DNA of 64,000 bases from assembly GCF_001028665.1 (NCBI RefSeq), contig NZ_CP011505.1, positions 310,001 through 374,000 on the forward strand. The letters are read 5' to 3'. Below the pieces are notes generated by a model. It did not search any database and had not been told where the DNA came from. It worked only from the letters and a program-made list of their open reading frames with translations. Source of the DNA: Burkholderia pyrrocinia. Lineage in GTDB: Bacteria; Pseudomonadota; Gammaproteobacteria; Burkholderiales; Burkholderiaceae. The stretch's first letter is position 1, and each line of letters starts with the position of its first letter. Of this stretch, positions 17,873 through 27,217 are shown piece by piece. The position numbers and the translations under genes are program-made.

Positions 17873-18634
17873 TCACGCCGTCAACGTCACCGATAAACTG
17901 CCGAGCTCGCCGAAGCGGACCGTCAGCGCATCGCCGAGCGGCACGTCGATCGCGCCCGCGTACGAACCGGTCGTCACGATCTGGCCGGCGCGTACCGCAT
18001 CGCCGCGCGACGCGAGGAAATTGACGAGCCACACGAGCGGCTTCAGCGGATCGCCGTCCGGATGACGGCCGTCGATCGCGCGGTTCAGCGCGCCTTCGAA
18101 CGACAGCGCCAGCGTCGCGAGCGGCACGTTCAGCCCGTCGTGCACGACAGGGCCGACGCACAGCCCCTGGTTGAATTGCCCGTCGGCCAGCAGCTCGAAC
18201 TTCGACGCGCGCGCCGGTTCCGCATAACGGCAGCCGAGCACTTCGAGCACGATGCGCACTTCGCGGATCGCGGCGCGCACGTCGTTCTCGTCGTACGGCT
18301 GCTCGCGCGCGGGCAGGTCGCGATCGAGCACGAACGCGATTTCCGGTTCGATCCGCACGATCGGCCCGCCGACGACGCGGTACGGCGCATCGGCTTCGCG
18401 GATCGTCGACGCGAAGATCGGCGCGAGGATCACGCGGTCGGGCGGCGGCAGCGCGCATTTCCATCCGCCGACGGGTTCGCCGAGCAGGTCGGCGACGCGC
18501 TGCTGGATCGCCAGCGCGGTGTCGACGTCCTCGGGGCGCAGCGCATCGGGTAGCAGCGGGCCGGGCGAGCCGGCATGGCGGGCGGCGACGAGATGCTGGG
18601 CGGCGCCGTCCACGCGTTCGGTAGTCGTTGTCAT
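17873..18634 (-). CDS. 2-keto-4-pentenoate hydratase (MhpD-like)
   Basis: The 253-aa protein (ATG at 18634; a longer upstream frame has no support) belongs to the fumarylacetoacetate hydrolase-fold hydratases. The signs are GWKCALP, the metal-binding VRIEPEIAFVLDRDL pair of acidic residues, a second Glu in VRIVLEVLGCRY, and the C-terminal TGSYAGAIDVPLGDAL. MhpD-type enzymes hydrate 2-hydroxypenta-2,4-dienoate to 4-hydroxy-2-oxopentanoate after aromatic meta-cleavage. No other meta-cleavage gene is adjacent, so it may act on a different 2-oxo acid. It stands alone on its strand. Confidence 0.87.
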   Translation of the reverse strand: MTTTTERVDGAAQHLVAARHAGSPGPLLPDALRPEDVDTALAIQQRVADLLGEPVGGWKCALPPPDRVILAPIFASTIREADAPYRVVGGPIVRIEPEIAFVLDRDLPAREQPYDENDVRAAIREVRIVLEVLGCRYAEPARASKFELLADGQFNQGLCVGPVVHDGLNVPLATLALSFEGALNRAIDGRHPDGDPLKPLVWLVNFLASRGDAVRAGQIVTTGSYAGAIDVPLGDALTVRFGELGSLSVTLTA

Positions 18635-18921
18635 GTCGGTTGAGCGAATTGAAAGTGAGCCGGCAAAAAAGGGCCGGACGAAGGTTGAAGCTCCGATGAT
18701 AGCGCCTTCGGCGCGGTCGCTGCGCGGCAGCCTGTCGCCGGCCACGCGCGCAACACCGGCAGCAGGCACGAAGGGCGGACACGTGCGGCGCGTCGCTTTG
18801 CCACATGGCCGGGTTCCCGCGACGCTTGATCGCCGTCAACAACCGAACCGGTCGTCGGCCGATGATGGTGACATGGCTGCGCGCGATAGGGCGCGCGGCA
18901 GTTCACCCCAGCGAGGTTCGC

Positions 18922-19401
18922 ATGTACGAGAAGATCATGGTGGCCGTCGACGGCAGCGCTTCGTCGAAACAGGCGCTTGCCGAGGCAGTGAAGGTGGCAC
19001 TGGCGGGCGACGCGCACGTCAGCGTCGTGTATGTGGTCGACAAGTCGGTGCTGTTCACTTACGCGGGCCGTTTCGACCCGCATGCGCTCGTCGAGGAAAT
19101 CCGCGAAGACGGCTGCAAGGTGCTGCGCGAAGCCGAACAGATCATCGCGTTGGCCGGCGCGAAGGGCGAAGCCGAACTCGTCGAGACCGAGAGCATCGGC
19201 GAGGACATCGCGGAACGCCTGCAGCGCTACGTGAAGGAGCGCGGGATCGATCTCGCGGTGGTCGGCACGCACGGGCGGCGCGGTATCCGGCGCGTGCTGC
19301 TCGGCAGCGTTGCCGAGCGCTTCGTGCGCGGCTCGACATGCCCGGTGCTGCTGATTCGCGGCGACGATGCCGATGTTCCAGTTGCCGCTGCTGCAGCGTA
19401 A
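18922..19401 (+). CDS. Universal stress protein (UspA family)
   Basis: The ATG at 18922 gives 159 aa beginning MYEKIMVAVDGSASSKQAL, the canonical UspA start with the adenine-binding Asp. The ATP-loop pattern G-x2-G-x9-G-(S/T) is visible as GTHGRRGIRRVLLGSVAERF followed by STCPVLLIR, so this is an ATP-binding type of Usp. These cytoplasmic proteins accumulate under stress or growth arrest. A 63-aa membrane protein follows 15 bp later and is likely co-transcribed. Confidence 0.93.
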   Translation: MYEKIMVAVDGSASSKQALAEAVKVALAGDAHVSVVYVVDKSVLFTYAGRFDPHALVEEIREDGCKVLREAEQIIALAGAKGEAELVETESIGEDIAERLQRYVKERGIDLAVVGTHGRRGIRRVLLGSVAERFVRGSTCPVLLIRGDDADVPVAAAAA

Positions 19402-19416
19402 CGCGGCGGGCGCGCG

Positions 19417-19608
19417 ATGATACGCCGCCAGTACCGGATCGTCGTCGCGGCGATCGCCGTGTTCGTTTCGCTCGCGGGAATGATGGCCGTCGTGACCGGG
19501 CTGCTGTTCGATTCAGGCGTGGCGCTGCGCGGCGGTGCGATCGCGTTGGTCGCCGGCGTGGCCGGCTTCGTCGTGATGCTCAATCCGGGTGCGAAAGGCG
19601 AGGAGTGA
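19417..19608 (+). CDS. DUF2964-like small membrane protein
   Basis: This 63-aa protein consists of a basic N-terminus (MIRRQYR), two hydrophobic helices (residues 8-28 and 34-55) joined by a short loop, and a charged tail. Size and pattern fit the small two-helix proteins annotated as DUF2964 in Burkholderia. No function is known. It sits 15 bp after the universal stress gene, so it may be a stress-related membrane partner. Confidence 0.65.
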   Translation: MIRRQYRIVVAAIAVFVSLAGMMAVVTGLLFDSGVALRGGAIALVAGVAGFVVMLNPGAKGEE

Positions 19609-19743
19609 CGCGGGCGCGGTTGGCGGGCTTCTTCCGGTCGACGGTGACGGAAGCGGCCGGCAACCGCTTTCCGAACGACCGGCGATAGCCGCTGCCGCGC
19701 CGGTCTCGTCGCTTCGCGCAGCGCTGCCGCGCTGTTTCCCCGT

Positions 19744-20928
19744 TTACTCGCTTGCCGTACCCGGCGCTTTCGCGTTGTCCTGCCCGACCTGTATCTCCAG
19801 CCGCTTCAACGTCTCCTCCAGCTCCGCGTTCTTCGGCTGAATCTGCCGTGCCTGCGCGAACGCATCGCGCGCTTCATCCTTCCGGCCCAGTTTCCACAGC
19901 ACTTCGCCCTTGTGCGTCAGGCCCGTCGCATGCGCTTCGCGCGCGGTGTTCGCGTCGTCGCCGTCCTTCGCGAAGATCGCGATCGACCGGTCGAACCACG
20001 TCAGTGCTTCGTCGTTGCGGCCGAGGCGATACAGCGCCCAGCCCTTGCTGTCGAGCGCATACGCATCGTCCGGCGATTTCGCGAGATGGGCGTCGATCAT
20101 CGCGAGCCCGCGCTCGACTTCCACGCCCGCATCGGCGAGCCGATAACCGATGTCATTCAGCCGGTCGTCGGGGATGTCGCCGAGGTCGAGCACGGCGGCG
20201 ACGCGGCCCGCGTCGTGCCCGGCGATCGCGAGCGACAGCAGCTTGGTGACGATCTGTTGCCGCAATTCGGCGCTGATCTGGTTGCCGTTCGCCACCAGGC
20301 TGCCGAGGTATTGCGTGTACAGGTCCGGCGCGCCCGGAGCATTCGCGCCGTTCGCGATGGCCGCGCCCGGGCCAGCGCACCAGTCGGCGTCGGCGGAACC
20401 GGCCAGCATCCCGGTGTAGAGGTTGAGGTTCCGCGGCGTGCGCGATTGCGCGTAGTAGGTGTAGCCGTTCTCATCCGAGTAGCCGCACGCGAGATATTCG
20501 TTTTCCACGTCCAGCACATACGGGAAGTGGCCGAGCGGCTCCTTGCCGGATGGATCGACCAGCCGGAACGATTCGCCCATGTCGCCTTCGCCGACGATCG
20601 CGTTGAACACCCACTGCTTCTGCGGATGAACTTTCGGCAGCCGGATTTTGACGGTGCGCCCCGCGGCGTCGGTCGTGCCGAAGATCACGCTGTCGTGCTC
20701 GCTCGGCTTGACGGGCAGGCCCGCGATGACCTGACCGGGCAGGAACAGCCGGTACCGCGCATTCGGCAGCGGCTGGTGCGTGACGGGGTCGCGCAGCACG
20801 AACTGGTGAACGTGAGCGCCTTTCCCGAGCGGCGCCGTCGGTGCGATGTAGGTACGCGCGTGTGCGGCGGGCAGGGCGGTGCAGCTCAGGGTCGCGGCAA
20901 CGAGCGCGGAGAGAAGGCGGGATGTCAT
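19744..20928 (-). CDS. Exported TPR protein
   Basis: The start at 20928 gives 394 aa with a signal peptide (LLSALVAATLSCTALPAAHA). Residues 25-120 look like a beta-rich domain resembling prealbumin-type segments (DPVTHQPLPNARYRLFLPGQ). The C-terminal half contains three tetratricopeptide repeats, the clearest being AYALDSKGWALYRLGRNDEA and THKGEVLWKLGRKDEARDAF. The longer upstream frame would start in noncoding sequence. The protein likely acts in the periplasm as a scaffold. It converges with the Usp pair and is divergent from the recombinase gene. Confidence 0.78.
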   Translation of the reverse strand: MTSRLLSALVAATLSCTALPAAHARTYIAPTAPLGKGAHVHQFVLRDPVTHQPLPNARYRLFLPGQVIAGLPVKPSEHDSVIFGTTDAAGRTVKIRLPKVHPQKQWVFNAIVGEGDMGESFRLVDPSGKEPLGHFPYVLDVENEYLACGYSDENGYTYYAQSRTPRNLNLYTGMLAGSADADWCAGPGAAIANGANAPGAPDLYTQYLGSLVANGNQISAELRQQIVTKLLSLAIAGHDAGRVAAVLDLGDIPDDRLNDIGYRLADAGVEVERGLAMIDAHLAKSPDDAYALDSKGWALYRLGRNDEALTWFDRSIAIFAKDGDDANTAREAHATGLTHKGEVLWKLGRKDEARDAFAQARQIQPKNAELEETLKRLEIQVGQDNAKAPGTASE

Positions 20929-21233
20929 GAATTTGCGGTTCTTGTAGGTAAGGGTTTTATTGACCGACGGCCGGAAATGCACTGAACAACCCGCGCAACC
21001 TTCGATAAACGACGGGCTGCGGCTTGCGAATCCCGATGCGGATAGCCGGATCGTCCAGCGCAATTCAATGCGGATGCCGCCCGCCGCACCGTGATGCGTG
21101 GAAGCGGCGGACGGGCGACACGCGAATGCAGCGCGCAGCATAACAGGCACGTGTCGTGCACTCGCGTCGATCGACACGCCGGACGCCGCGCCCAACGTTT
21201 CCGGTCGCGCTTGCTTCTGTCAAACTGGCGCCC

Positions 21234-22955
21234 ATGAAACCGCGCCTCGCCCCACCGCCTTCCTCCGATTCCGCGCCTGCACCCGCAGGTTTTCCCGACG
21301 CCGACGAACTGGCCGCGCTGCGTGCGTGGTACGCGGGCATGACCGTGCGCCAGGCCGTCGAGCGCTACCTGCCCGATCGTCTCGGCGAAGGACGGTCGGC
21401 GCGCGGCGTGATCGGCGACATTCGCCGTCGCCTCATGCGCGTCGCGCGGCAGGCCGGCCGGCCAGATGTCGCGGAACAACTCGGTCATCCCGACGGTGAG
21501 CGTTTACGGGAGGCGAAGGCCGCAGCCGAAGCGATCGGCCTGCTGCGTCATGCGCGCGCGCCGATCCCGCAGATCAGCGACGACGTCGGGCTGTGGCTGC
21601 CCGCACGCGCGGTCGCTGCGCTGCGTGCGCACGGGATCGCGACGCTCGCCGATCTGACCGTGCGGATTCCGCGCCGGCGCCAGTGGTGGAGTGCGATTCC
21701 GGGCCTCGGCATGGCCGGCGCGCGACGCATCGAGGCATTCTTCGCCGCGCATCCGGACCTGACCGAACGGGCGCGCGCGCTGATCGCCGCGACGCCGCGC
21801 GGCACCATCGTGCCGTGGGAGCAGTTGAAGCTGCCGCACGAGGTCGACGGCTCGGCCGGCACGTTCCGCGCGCCGCGCGCGACCAGCACGCTCGACGCGG
21901 ACAACGATTACGCGGCCGTGCACGCCTGGCTGTCGCTGCACGAATCGGCGGCGACGCGGCGCGCATACCGGAAGGAGGCCGAGCGGCTGATCCTGTGGGC
22001 CATCGTCGAGCGCGGCCGTGCGCTGTCGTCGCTGACGACCGAGGATGCGGTCGCGTATCGCGCGTTCGTGCGCCGCCCGACGCCGCACGAACGCTGGGTC
22101 GGGCCCGTGCGGCCGCGCGGCGCACCCGACTGGCGGCCGTTCTCGGGCGGGCTGTCCGCGCGCTCGGCGGCGTACACGCTGTCGGTGCTCGGCGCGCTGT
22201 TCCGCTGGCTGATCGAGCAGCGCTACCTGCTCGCGAATCCGTTCGCGGGCGTCAAGGTGCGCGACACGCGCGGCGCGAACGCACTCGACACGTCGCATGC
22301 GTTCACCGAAGGCGAGTGGCTGCTGGTCCGCACGATCGCCGACGGGCTCGAGTTCCGCAAGGACGTGTCGTCCGGCTGGACGCTTGCCGCCGCGCAACGG
22401 CTACGCTTCATCCTCGATTTCGGCTATGCGACCGGGCTGCGCGCGAGCGAGCTGGTCGGCGCGACGCTCGGCGACATCGAGACGGACGCGCACGGCGACG
22501 CGTGGCTGAAGGTGATCGGCAAGGGGCGCAAGGCCGCGCGCGTCGCGCTGCCGCCGCTGGCGCGCACGGCGCTCGATCGTCACCTGGTCGCGCGACGGTT
22601 GCCGGTCACGCCGGCGCGCTGGCGGCCCGATACGCCGCTGATCCCGAGCCTCGCGGAAGACGGCGCGGCCGCGATCACGAGCGTGCGGCTGTGGAAGGTG
22701 ATGCAGCGCTTTTTCGCGCAGACGGCCGACGTCGTCGATGCCGATAACCCAGCGCTCGCGCAGAAGCTGCGGCAGGCGAGCCCGCACTGGATGCGTCATA
22801 CGCATGCGACGCACGCGCTCGCGCGCGGGGCCGAGTTGACGACGGTGCGCGACAACTTGCGGCATGCGTCGATCTCGACGACGTCGATTTACCTGCATGG
22901 CGACGATGTGAAGCGGGCGCGGCAGATGTCGAGTGCGTTTGCGGCCGACAAGTAG
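21234..22955 (+). CDS. Solitary tyrosine recombinase (phage-integrase family) with long N-terminal region
   Basis: The 573-aa protein has a C-terminal tyrosine recombinase domain with Arg403 (YATGLRASELV), the HWMRHTHATH box (His518, Arg521), the second histidine in LRHASISTTSIYLH and the nucleophile Tyr553. A SAM-like core-binding domain lies at about 225-340. An additional N-terminal domain (residues 20-200) with PGLGMAGARRIEAFFAAHP, a helix-hairpin-helix-like segment, is typical of the long integrases carrying DUF3701. No att repeats, excisionase or cargo are visible beside it. It looks like a resident recombinase rather than the integrase of an island. Confidence 0.85.
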   Translation: MKPRLAPPPSSDSAPAPAGFPDADELAALRAWYAGMTVRQAVERYLPDRLGEGRSARGVIGDIRRRLMRVARQAGRPDVAEQLGHPDGERLREAKAAAEAIGLLRHARAPIPQISDDVGLWLPARAVAALRAHGIATLADLTVRIPRRRQWWSAIPGLGMAGARRIEAFFAAHPDLTERARALIAATPRGTIVPWEQLKLPHEVDGSAGTFRAPRATSTLDADNDYAAVHAWLSLHESAATRRAYRKEAERLILWAIVERGRALSSLTTEDAVAYRAFVRRPTPHERWVGPVRPRGAPDWRPFSGGLSARSAAYTLSVLGALFRWLIEQRYLLANPFAGVKVRDTRGANALDTSHAFTEGEWLLVRTIADGLEFRKDVSSGWTLAAAQRLRFILDFGYATGLRASELVGATLGDIETDAHGDAWLKVIGKGRKAARVALPPLARTALDRHLVARRLPVTPARWRPDTPLIPSLAEDGAAAITSVRLWKVMQRFFAQTADVVDADNPALAQKLRQASPHWMRHTHATHALARGAELTTVRDNLRHASISTTSIYLHGDDVKRARQMSSAFAADK

Positions 22956-23193
22956 GCGGAATGTGCGGGGGCGTCACGTCTGCGCCATTTTTTCGTGAAG
23001 CGCTATCGGGCGATTCATCGGGCCGCGATGTAACTGTCAGGCGTGTCAGGAGATTGTTGGCCTGGAAGGCGCACCCGCGTGCCTGAATGCGCTTTCCGTC
23101 GACGCATGGATGACGCGCCGCAGCGTATCTGCCGACAAGACGGAACGGTCCGGCGCACACGGCGGTCATAAACTTTTTCACCAGGAGCAGCGG

Positions 23194-23517
23194 ATGGCAT
23201 CGAGCCAGGGTACGGTCGATTTCATCGTCGAGCAGATGGCGGCGGCCGGCACGGTATCGGCCCGCAAGATGTTCGGCGAATACGGCATCTATTGCGACGG
23301 CAAGATGGTCGCGCTCGTCTGCGACGACCGGCTGTTCGTCAAGCCGACACCCGAAGGCCGCGCGTTTCTCGGCGCCTGCGAAGAAGGCCCGCCGTATCCG
23401 GGCGCGAAGCCGCACCTCGTCATCGCCGGCGATCGCTGGGACGACCGCGAATGGCTGTCGGCGCTGATCCGGATCACTGCCGCGCAGTTGCCGGTGCCGG
23501 TGAAGCGAAGCCGATAG
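23194..23517 (+). CDS. TfoX N-terminal domain protein
   Basis: The ATG at 23194 follows a GGAGCAGCGG ribosome site and gives 107 aa, the usual size of single-domain TfoX-N proteins. The signature is DFIVEQMAAAGTVSARKMFG followed by YGIYCDGKMVALVCDDRLFVK. In enteric and Haemophilus species a two-domain TfoX/Sxy protein activates competence genes. Stand-alone N-domains such as this are widespread and their role is unclear. No competence genes are nearby. Confidence 0.85.
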   Translation: MASSQGTVDFIVEQMAAAGTVSARKMFGEYGIYCDGKMVALVCDDRLFVKPTPEGRAFLGACEEGPPYPGAKPHLVIAGDRWDDREWLSALIRITAAQLPVPVKRSR

Positions 23518-23618
23518 CGGCCGTGCGCGACGCGCCACGTCGCGTCACGTCGTGCACTGCGCAGGCGTATTCTGTGACACATGCGTGCGACCACCGCGCG
23601 CCCGGAGGGAGCACAAGA

Positions 23619-24539
23619 ATGGAAACATCCGGACATCCGCGCGGCAGGTGGCTTGCCCGTCGCGCCTGGCACGCGCTCGTCGCGGCCGTTTGTGTCGGCT
23701 GGGGCGCGCTGTCGTTCGGCGCGGAAGGCGCAGGCGGCGCGGCGGCGCTGCTCGACCGTTACCACGGCCTCGGCGCGCAGCTGAAGGACAACGCGTTTCA
23801 CCGGCCGCTGTACCTCGAATCGTCGGAGGCGTCGTCGTCGCTGAAGGGCGACATCTACGCACTGGTCGACTATCCGTTCGCGGTCGTGAACGGCCAGCTC
23901 AACGATCCCGCGCAAGGCCCCGCGAACTGGTGCGCGGTGCTGATCCTGCACCTGAACACGAAGTACTGTCATGCGTCGAGCGGCAGCAACGGCCCGGTGC
24001 TCGACGTGAACGTCGGCCGCAAGATCCAGCAGAAGCTCCCGGATACCTATCGCCTGCAGTTCCGCTATCGCGTGGCGGCCGCGACGCCCGACTATTTCCA
24101 GGTCGACCTGACCGCCGACAGCGGCCCGATGGGCACGAAGGATTACCGGATCGCGCTGGAGGCCGTGCCGGTCGGCGCGTCGCGCACGTTCCTGCATCTC
24201 ACGTATTCGTACGGCTTCGGCACGGTCGGCCGGATGGCGATGAAGACCTACCTCGCGACGGTCGGCAGCGACAAGGTCGGGTTCACGGCCGTCGGCGGCG
24301 CATCGGCCGCGCAGCCGCAGTACATCGGCGGCGTGCGCGGGCTGCTGGAGCGCAACACGATGCGCTACTACCTCGCGATCGACACGTATCTCGCGACGCT
24401 CGACAAGCCGCTCGACCAGCGCCTCGCGCGCTGGTTCGACGCGACCGAGCAGTATCCGCAGCAACTACACGAAGTGGAAAAGAGCGCGTATCTGCAGATG
24501 AAAGCGCAGGAAGTGCAGCGGCAGCAGGCGGAGCGGTAG
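23619..24539 (+). CDS. Exported protein of unknown function
   Basis: The 306-aa product has an N-terminal signal (WHALVAAVCVGWGALSFGAEG) and a mature part rich in beta strands with one likely disulfide (Cys in WCAVLILHLNTKYCHASS). It ends in a charged helix. I do not recognise the family; long strands around LQFRYRVAAATPDYFQVDLT suggest a lipid- or hydrophobic-ligand-binding fold such as START-like domains, but this is a guess. It stands alone and converges with the binding-protein gene 25 bp away. Confidence 0.65.
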   Translation: METSGHPRGRWLARRAWHALVAAVCVGWGALSFGAEGAGGAAALLDRYHGLGAQLKDNAFHRPLYLESSEASSSLKGDIYALVDYPFAVVNGQLNDPAQGPANWCAVLILHLNTKYCHASSGSNGPVLDVNVGRKIQQKLPDTYRLQFRYRVAAATPDYFQVDLTADSGPMGTKDYRIALEAVPVGASRTFLHLTYSYGFGTVGRMAMKTYLATVGSDKVGFTAVGGASAAQPQYIGGVRGLLERNTMRYYLAIDTYLATLDKPLDQRLARWFDATEQYPQQLHEVEKSAYLQMKAQEVQRQQAER

Positions 24540-24564
24540 GCGGCGCCGTCCGCCGGCTTGCCGC

Positions 24565-25716
24565 TCAGTTCGACGCGCCGCCGACCGTGCGGATGCTGTG
24601 CCACTGCCCCTGTTCGACGCGGAACAGCGTGTAGGGTGGCTTGATCAGGTCGCCGCGCTCGTCGAACGAGATCTTCCCGGTCACGCCCGTGACCGACACG
24701 CCCGGCAGGCTCGCGACGACCTTGCCGCGATCGACCGAATCGGCCTTGCGGATCGCCGCGATCATCGCGAGCGCCGCGTCGTACGCGAACGGCGCATACA
24801 GCTCGACGTCCTGGTTGAAGCGCGCCTTGTAGCGCTGCGCGAACGCGACGGCGGACGGCAGCTTGTCGAGCGCCGGGCCCGGTTCGAGATCCTGCGTGCC
24901 TTCGCCCGAATTGCCGGCGATCTTCAGGAATGCATTGCTTTTCAGCGCGCCGGCGCCGAACAGTTGCGCGCGGATGCCGAGCGAGCGCATCTGCTTGACG
25001 AGCATCGCGCCCTGTTCGTCGAGCCCGCCGAAGAACAGCAGGTCGACGTTGTTGCTCTTCATCGTCGTCAGGATGCCGCGGAAATCGACAGCCTTGTCGT
25101 TCGTGTATTCGCGGCCGACGATGCTGCCGTGCGCGTCCTTCACGCCTTTCTCGAACGCGTCGGCGAGGCCCTGGCCGAACGCGGTGCGATCGTCGATGAT
25201 GCCGATCCGCTTCGCCTTCAACTGCTCGACCGCGAAGCGGCCGGCCACCACGCCGCCGATGCCGTCGTGCCCCATCGTGCGGAACACGTTCTTGAAGCCC
25301 TGCATCGTCAGTTGCGGATTGGTCGAGCCGGGCGTGATCATCGCGACGTTCGCCTGCCGGTAGACGGCCGACGCGGGGATGCTGCAGCCCGAGTTGTAGT
25401 GGCCGATCACGCCGATTACGCCGTCGTCGACGAGTTTCTGCGCGACCTGGATCGCGATGCGCGGATCGGCCTGGTCGTCCTGCACGTCGAGCACGAAGCG
25501 CACCGGCTTGCCGCCGATGGTCGGATGCTTCGCGTTTTCCTCGTCGAGCGCGAGTTGCGCACCGTATTGCAGGTCCTTGCCGACGCGCGCGACGGGCCCC
25601 GTCAGCGGGCCGGCGAAGCCGATCTTGACGGTTTCCGGGTCCGCGGCCTGCGCGGACGCGGCGGCCGTGCCGATCGAGCAGACGGCCAGCCAAACCAGCC
25701 AGTTACGACGATTCAT
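24565..25716 (-). CDS. Branched-chain amino acid ABC transporter substrate-binding protein (LivJ/LivK family)
   Basis: The 383-aa protein has a signal peptide (LVWLAVCSIGTAAASAQA) and the LivJ family start VKIGFAGPLTGPVARVGKDL, then GVIGHYNSGCSIPASAVY for ligand binding and NVFRTMGHDGIGG. It is full length for the family. It lies 40 bp downstream of a DadA-like oxidoreductase on the same strand, and together they are divergent from a MocR regulator. No ABC ATPase or permease is present, so it must share a transporter encoded elsewhere. A second, related binding protein pairs with another DadA-like gene at the left end of the window. Confidence 0.92.
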   Translation of the reverse strand: MNRRNWLVWLAVCSIGTAAASAQAADPETVKIGFAGPLTGPVARVGKDLQYGAQLALDEENAKHPTIGGKPVRFVLDVQDDQADPRIAIQVAQKLVDDGVIGVIGHYNSGCSIPASAVYRQANVAMITPGSTNPQLTMQGFKNVFRTMGHDGIGGVVAGRFAVEQLKAKRIGIIDDRTAFGQGLADAFEKGVKDAHGSIVGREYTNDKAVDFRGILTTMKSNNVDLLFFGGLDEQGAMLVKQMRSLGIRAQLFGAGALKSNAFLKIAGNSGEGTQDLEPGPALDKLPSAVAFAQRYKARFNQDVELYAPFAYDAALAMIAAIRKADSVDRGKVVASLPGVSVTGVTGKISFDERGDLIKPPYTLFRVEQGQWHSIRTVGGASN

Positions 25717-25756
25717 GATGCATGCCTCCTTGCAGTGGTTGAAGTCGCGGCGCGCG

Positions 25757-26986
25757 TCAGAATCGCGCGGCCCGGTATGGCGTGAGGTCCAGCGGCGGTG
25801 CGCGCTGGGCGACGAGGTCGGCGACGATCCGCCCGGTGATGCCGGCGAGCGTCACGCCGAGATGCTGATGACCGAATGCGTGGATCACGCGCGCGCTGTC
25901 ACGTGCGTGGCCGATGACCGGCACGCCGTCCGGCAGCGTCGGCCGGAAGCCGAGCCAGCTGCGCGTCGGCGCGCCGAGCGACGGCAGCGCCTCGCGTGCC
26001 GAGCGCGTGAGCAGCGCGACGAGCGAGCGGTTCATCGGCGCGTCGAAGCCGCCGAGTTCGACGGTGCCGGCCGCGCGCAACCCTTCGTCGAGCGGCGTCA
26101 TGTAGAAACCGCGCTCGGCCCAGCCGACCGGCCGCGTGACGATCTGCTCATGCGCGGCGAACTGCACGTGATAACCGCGCTCGGTATCGAGCGGCACGGC
26201 GTCGCCGCACGCAGCGGCGAGGTCACGCGAGCGGGCGCCCGCGGCAATGACGACGTGGTCGAAGGCGCGCACCGAGCCGCCCGCATGCACCTGAACGCCG
26301 TCGCCGACGGGCTCGATCCGCGCGACGCACTCGCGTTCGAGCGTCGCGCCGCCGGTTGCCAGATGCGCGAACAGTTCGCCGAGAAACCCGTGCGGATCGG
26401 AGAAATGCCAGCTTCCGACGAACAGCACGCCGCGCGCGAAGATCGGCGCGAGCGCGGGCTCGAGCCGGCGGATCGCGCTCGCGTCGAGCAGCTCGAACGG
26501 CACGCCGAGCCGGCGTCGCAGCGCGAGCGACGGCTGCGCGGCATCGAACGACGCCTGCCGCGCGTACAGGTACAGGCATTCGCGCGGCCGCACGAACGCC
26601 GCGAGCCGCGGCGGGGCGAGCAGCGGCGCATAGCCGTCGGCGGCGCGCGACAGCAGCGCGGCCAGCGCACTCGCGCTGCGTACGTGGCGCGCGGGCGTCG
26701 ATGCGAGCAGGAACCGCGCGAGCCACGGCGCGCCGCGCAACAGGTATGGCCAGCGGATGCGCAGCGGGCTGTCGGCGGCGAACAGGAAGTGCGGGATGTT
26801 GCGGAACACGGACGGGCCGTTCACCGGCACGCAGCCGTATGGCGCGAACGTCGCGGCGTTGCCGAACGACGCGCCGTGGCCGACGCCGGCCGGATCGAAC
26901 AGCGTCACGCGATGCCCGTCGCGCTGCAGCCATGCCGCCGCGCCGAGCCCGATGAAGCCTGCACCCACGATGGCGACGTTCGCCAT
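25757..26986 (-). CDS. DadA-like FAD-dependent oxidoreductase
   Basis: The ATG at 26986 gives 409 aa beginning MANVAIVGAGFIGLGAAAWL, the FAD-binding GxGxxG motif at its family position. Other hallmarks are GASFGNAATFAPYGCVPV, the YLYARQASFD region, DTERGYHVQF and the C-terminal FGHQHLGVTLAGITGRIVADL. The family deaminates D-amino acids or related amines. It is the first gene of a unit with a LivJ-like binding protein and is divergent from the MocR gene, whose product probably controls it through the TTGTGTG repeats in between. The substrate is not known; only distant similarity is visible to the DadA-like protein at 1504. Confidence 0.87.
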   Translation of the reverse strand: MANVAIVGAGFIGLGAAAWLQRDGHRVTLFDPAGVGHGASFGNAATFAPYGCVPVNGPSVFRNIPHFLFAADSPLRIRWPYLLRGAPWLARFLLASTPARHVRSASALAALLSRAADGYAPLLAPPRLAAFVRPRECLYLYARQASFDAAQPSLALRRRLGVPFELLDASAIRRLEPALAPIFARGVLFVGSWHFSDPHGFLGELFAHLATGGATLERECVARIEPVGDGVQVHAGGSVRAFDHVVIAAGARSRDLAAACGDAVPLDTERGYHVQFAAHEQIVTRPVGWAERGFYMTPLDEGLRAAGTVELGGFDAPMNRSLVALLTRSAREALPSLGAPTRSWLGFRPTLPDGVPVIGHARDSARVIHAFGHQHLGVTLAGITGRIVADLVAQRAPPLDLTPYRAARF

Positions 26987-27217
26987 GACGCATCCCCTCC
27001 GGCACACATGGTTCACACAAAGTTGCGATTAAGAATCACACAGTAATTTTTTGTGTGCAATCAAAATGAGATTGTGTGGCGCTAGTGTTTACCCGATTTC
27101 AACTGGCTGATTCAACAGACTTTTCTGCTGACGTTTGACGGGGAAGGGATGTCATATACAATCGCTGGGCAGGCAAAAATGGCAGACAAACGCTTTTTGT
27201 GTGGTCACAGGCGATAA
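26987..27217. promoter_or_regulatory. Divergent control region with five TTGTGTG/CACACAA copies
   Basis: The motif appears as CACACAA at 27014-27020, CACACAG (one mismatch) at 27037-27043, TTGTGTG at 27051-27057, TTGTGTG at 27072-27078 and TTGTGTG at 27197-27203. The two central direct copies are spaced 21 bp start to start, two helical turns, and the outer copies are inverted relative to them. MocR-type regulators of the PdxR/GabR group bind direct repeats spaced by about two turns in exactly this kind of divergent region, so these are likely operators for the MocR protein encoded to the right. Confidence 0.65.

Noticed and set aside
21234..22955. Recombinase as the integrase of the accessory island
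   Set aside because: It is 10 kb from the island edge, has chromosomal composition and lies among resident genes; no att repeats connect them.
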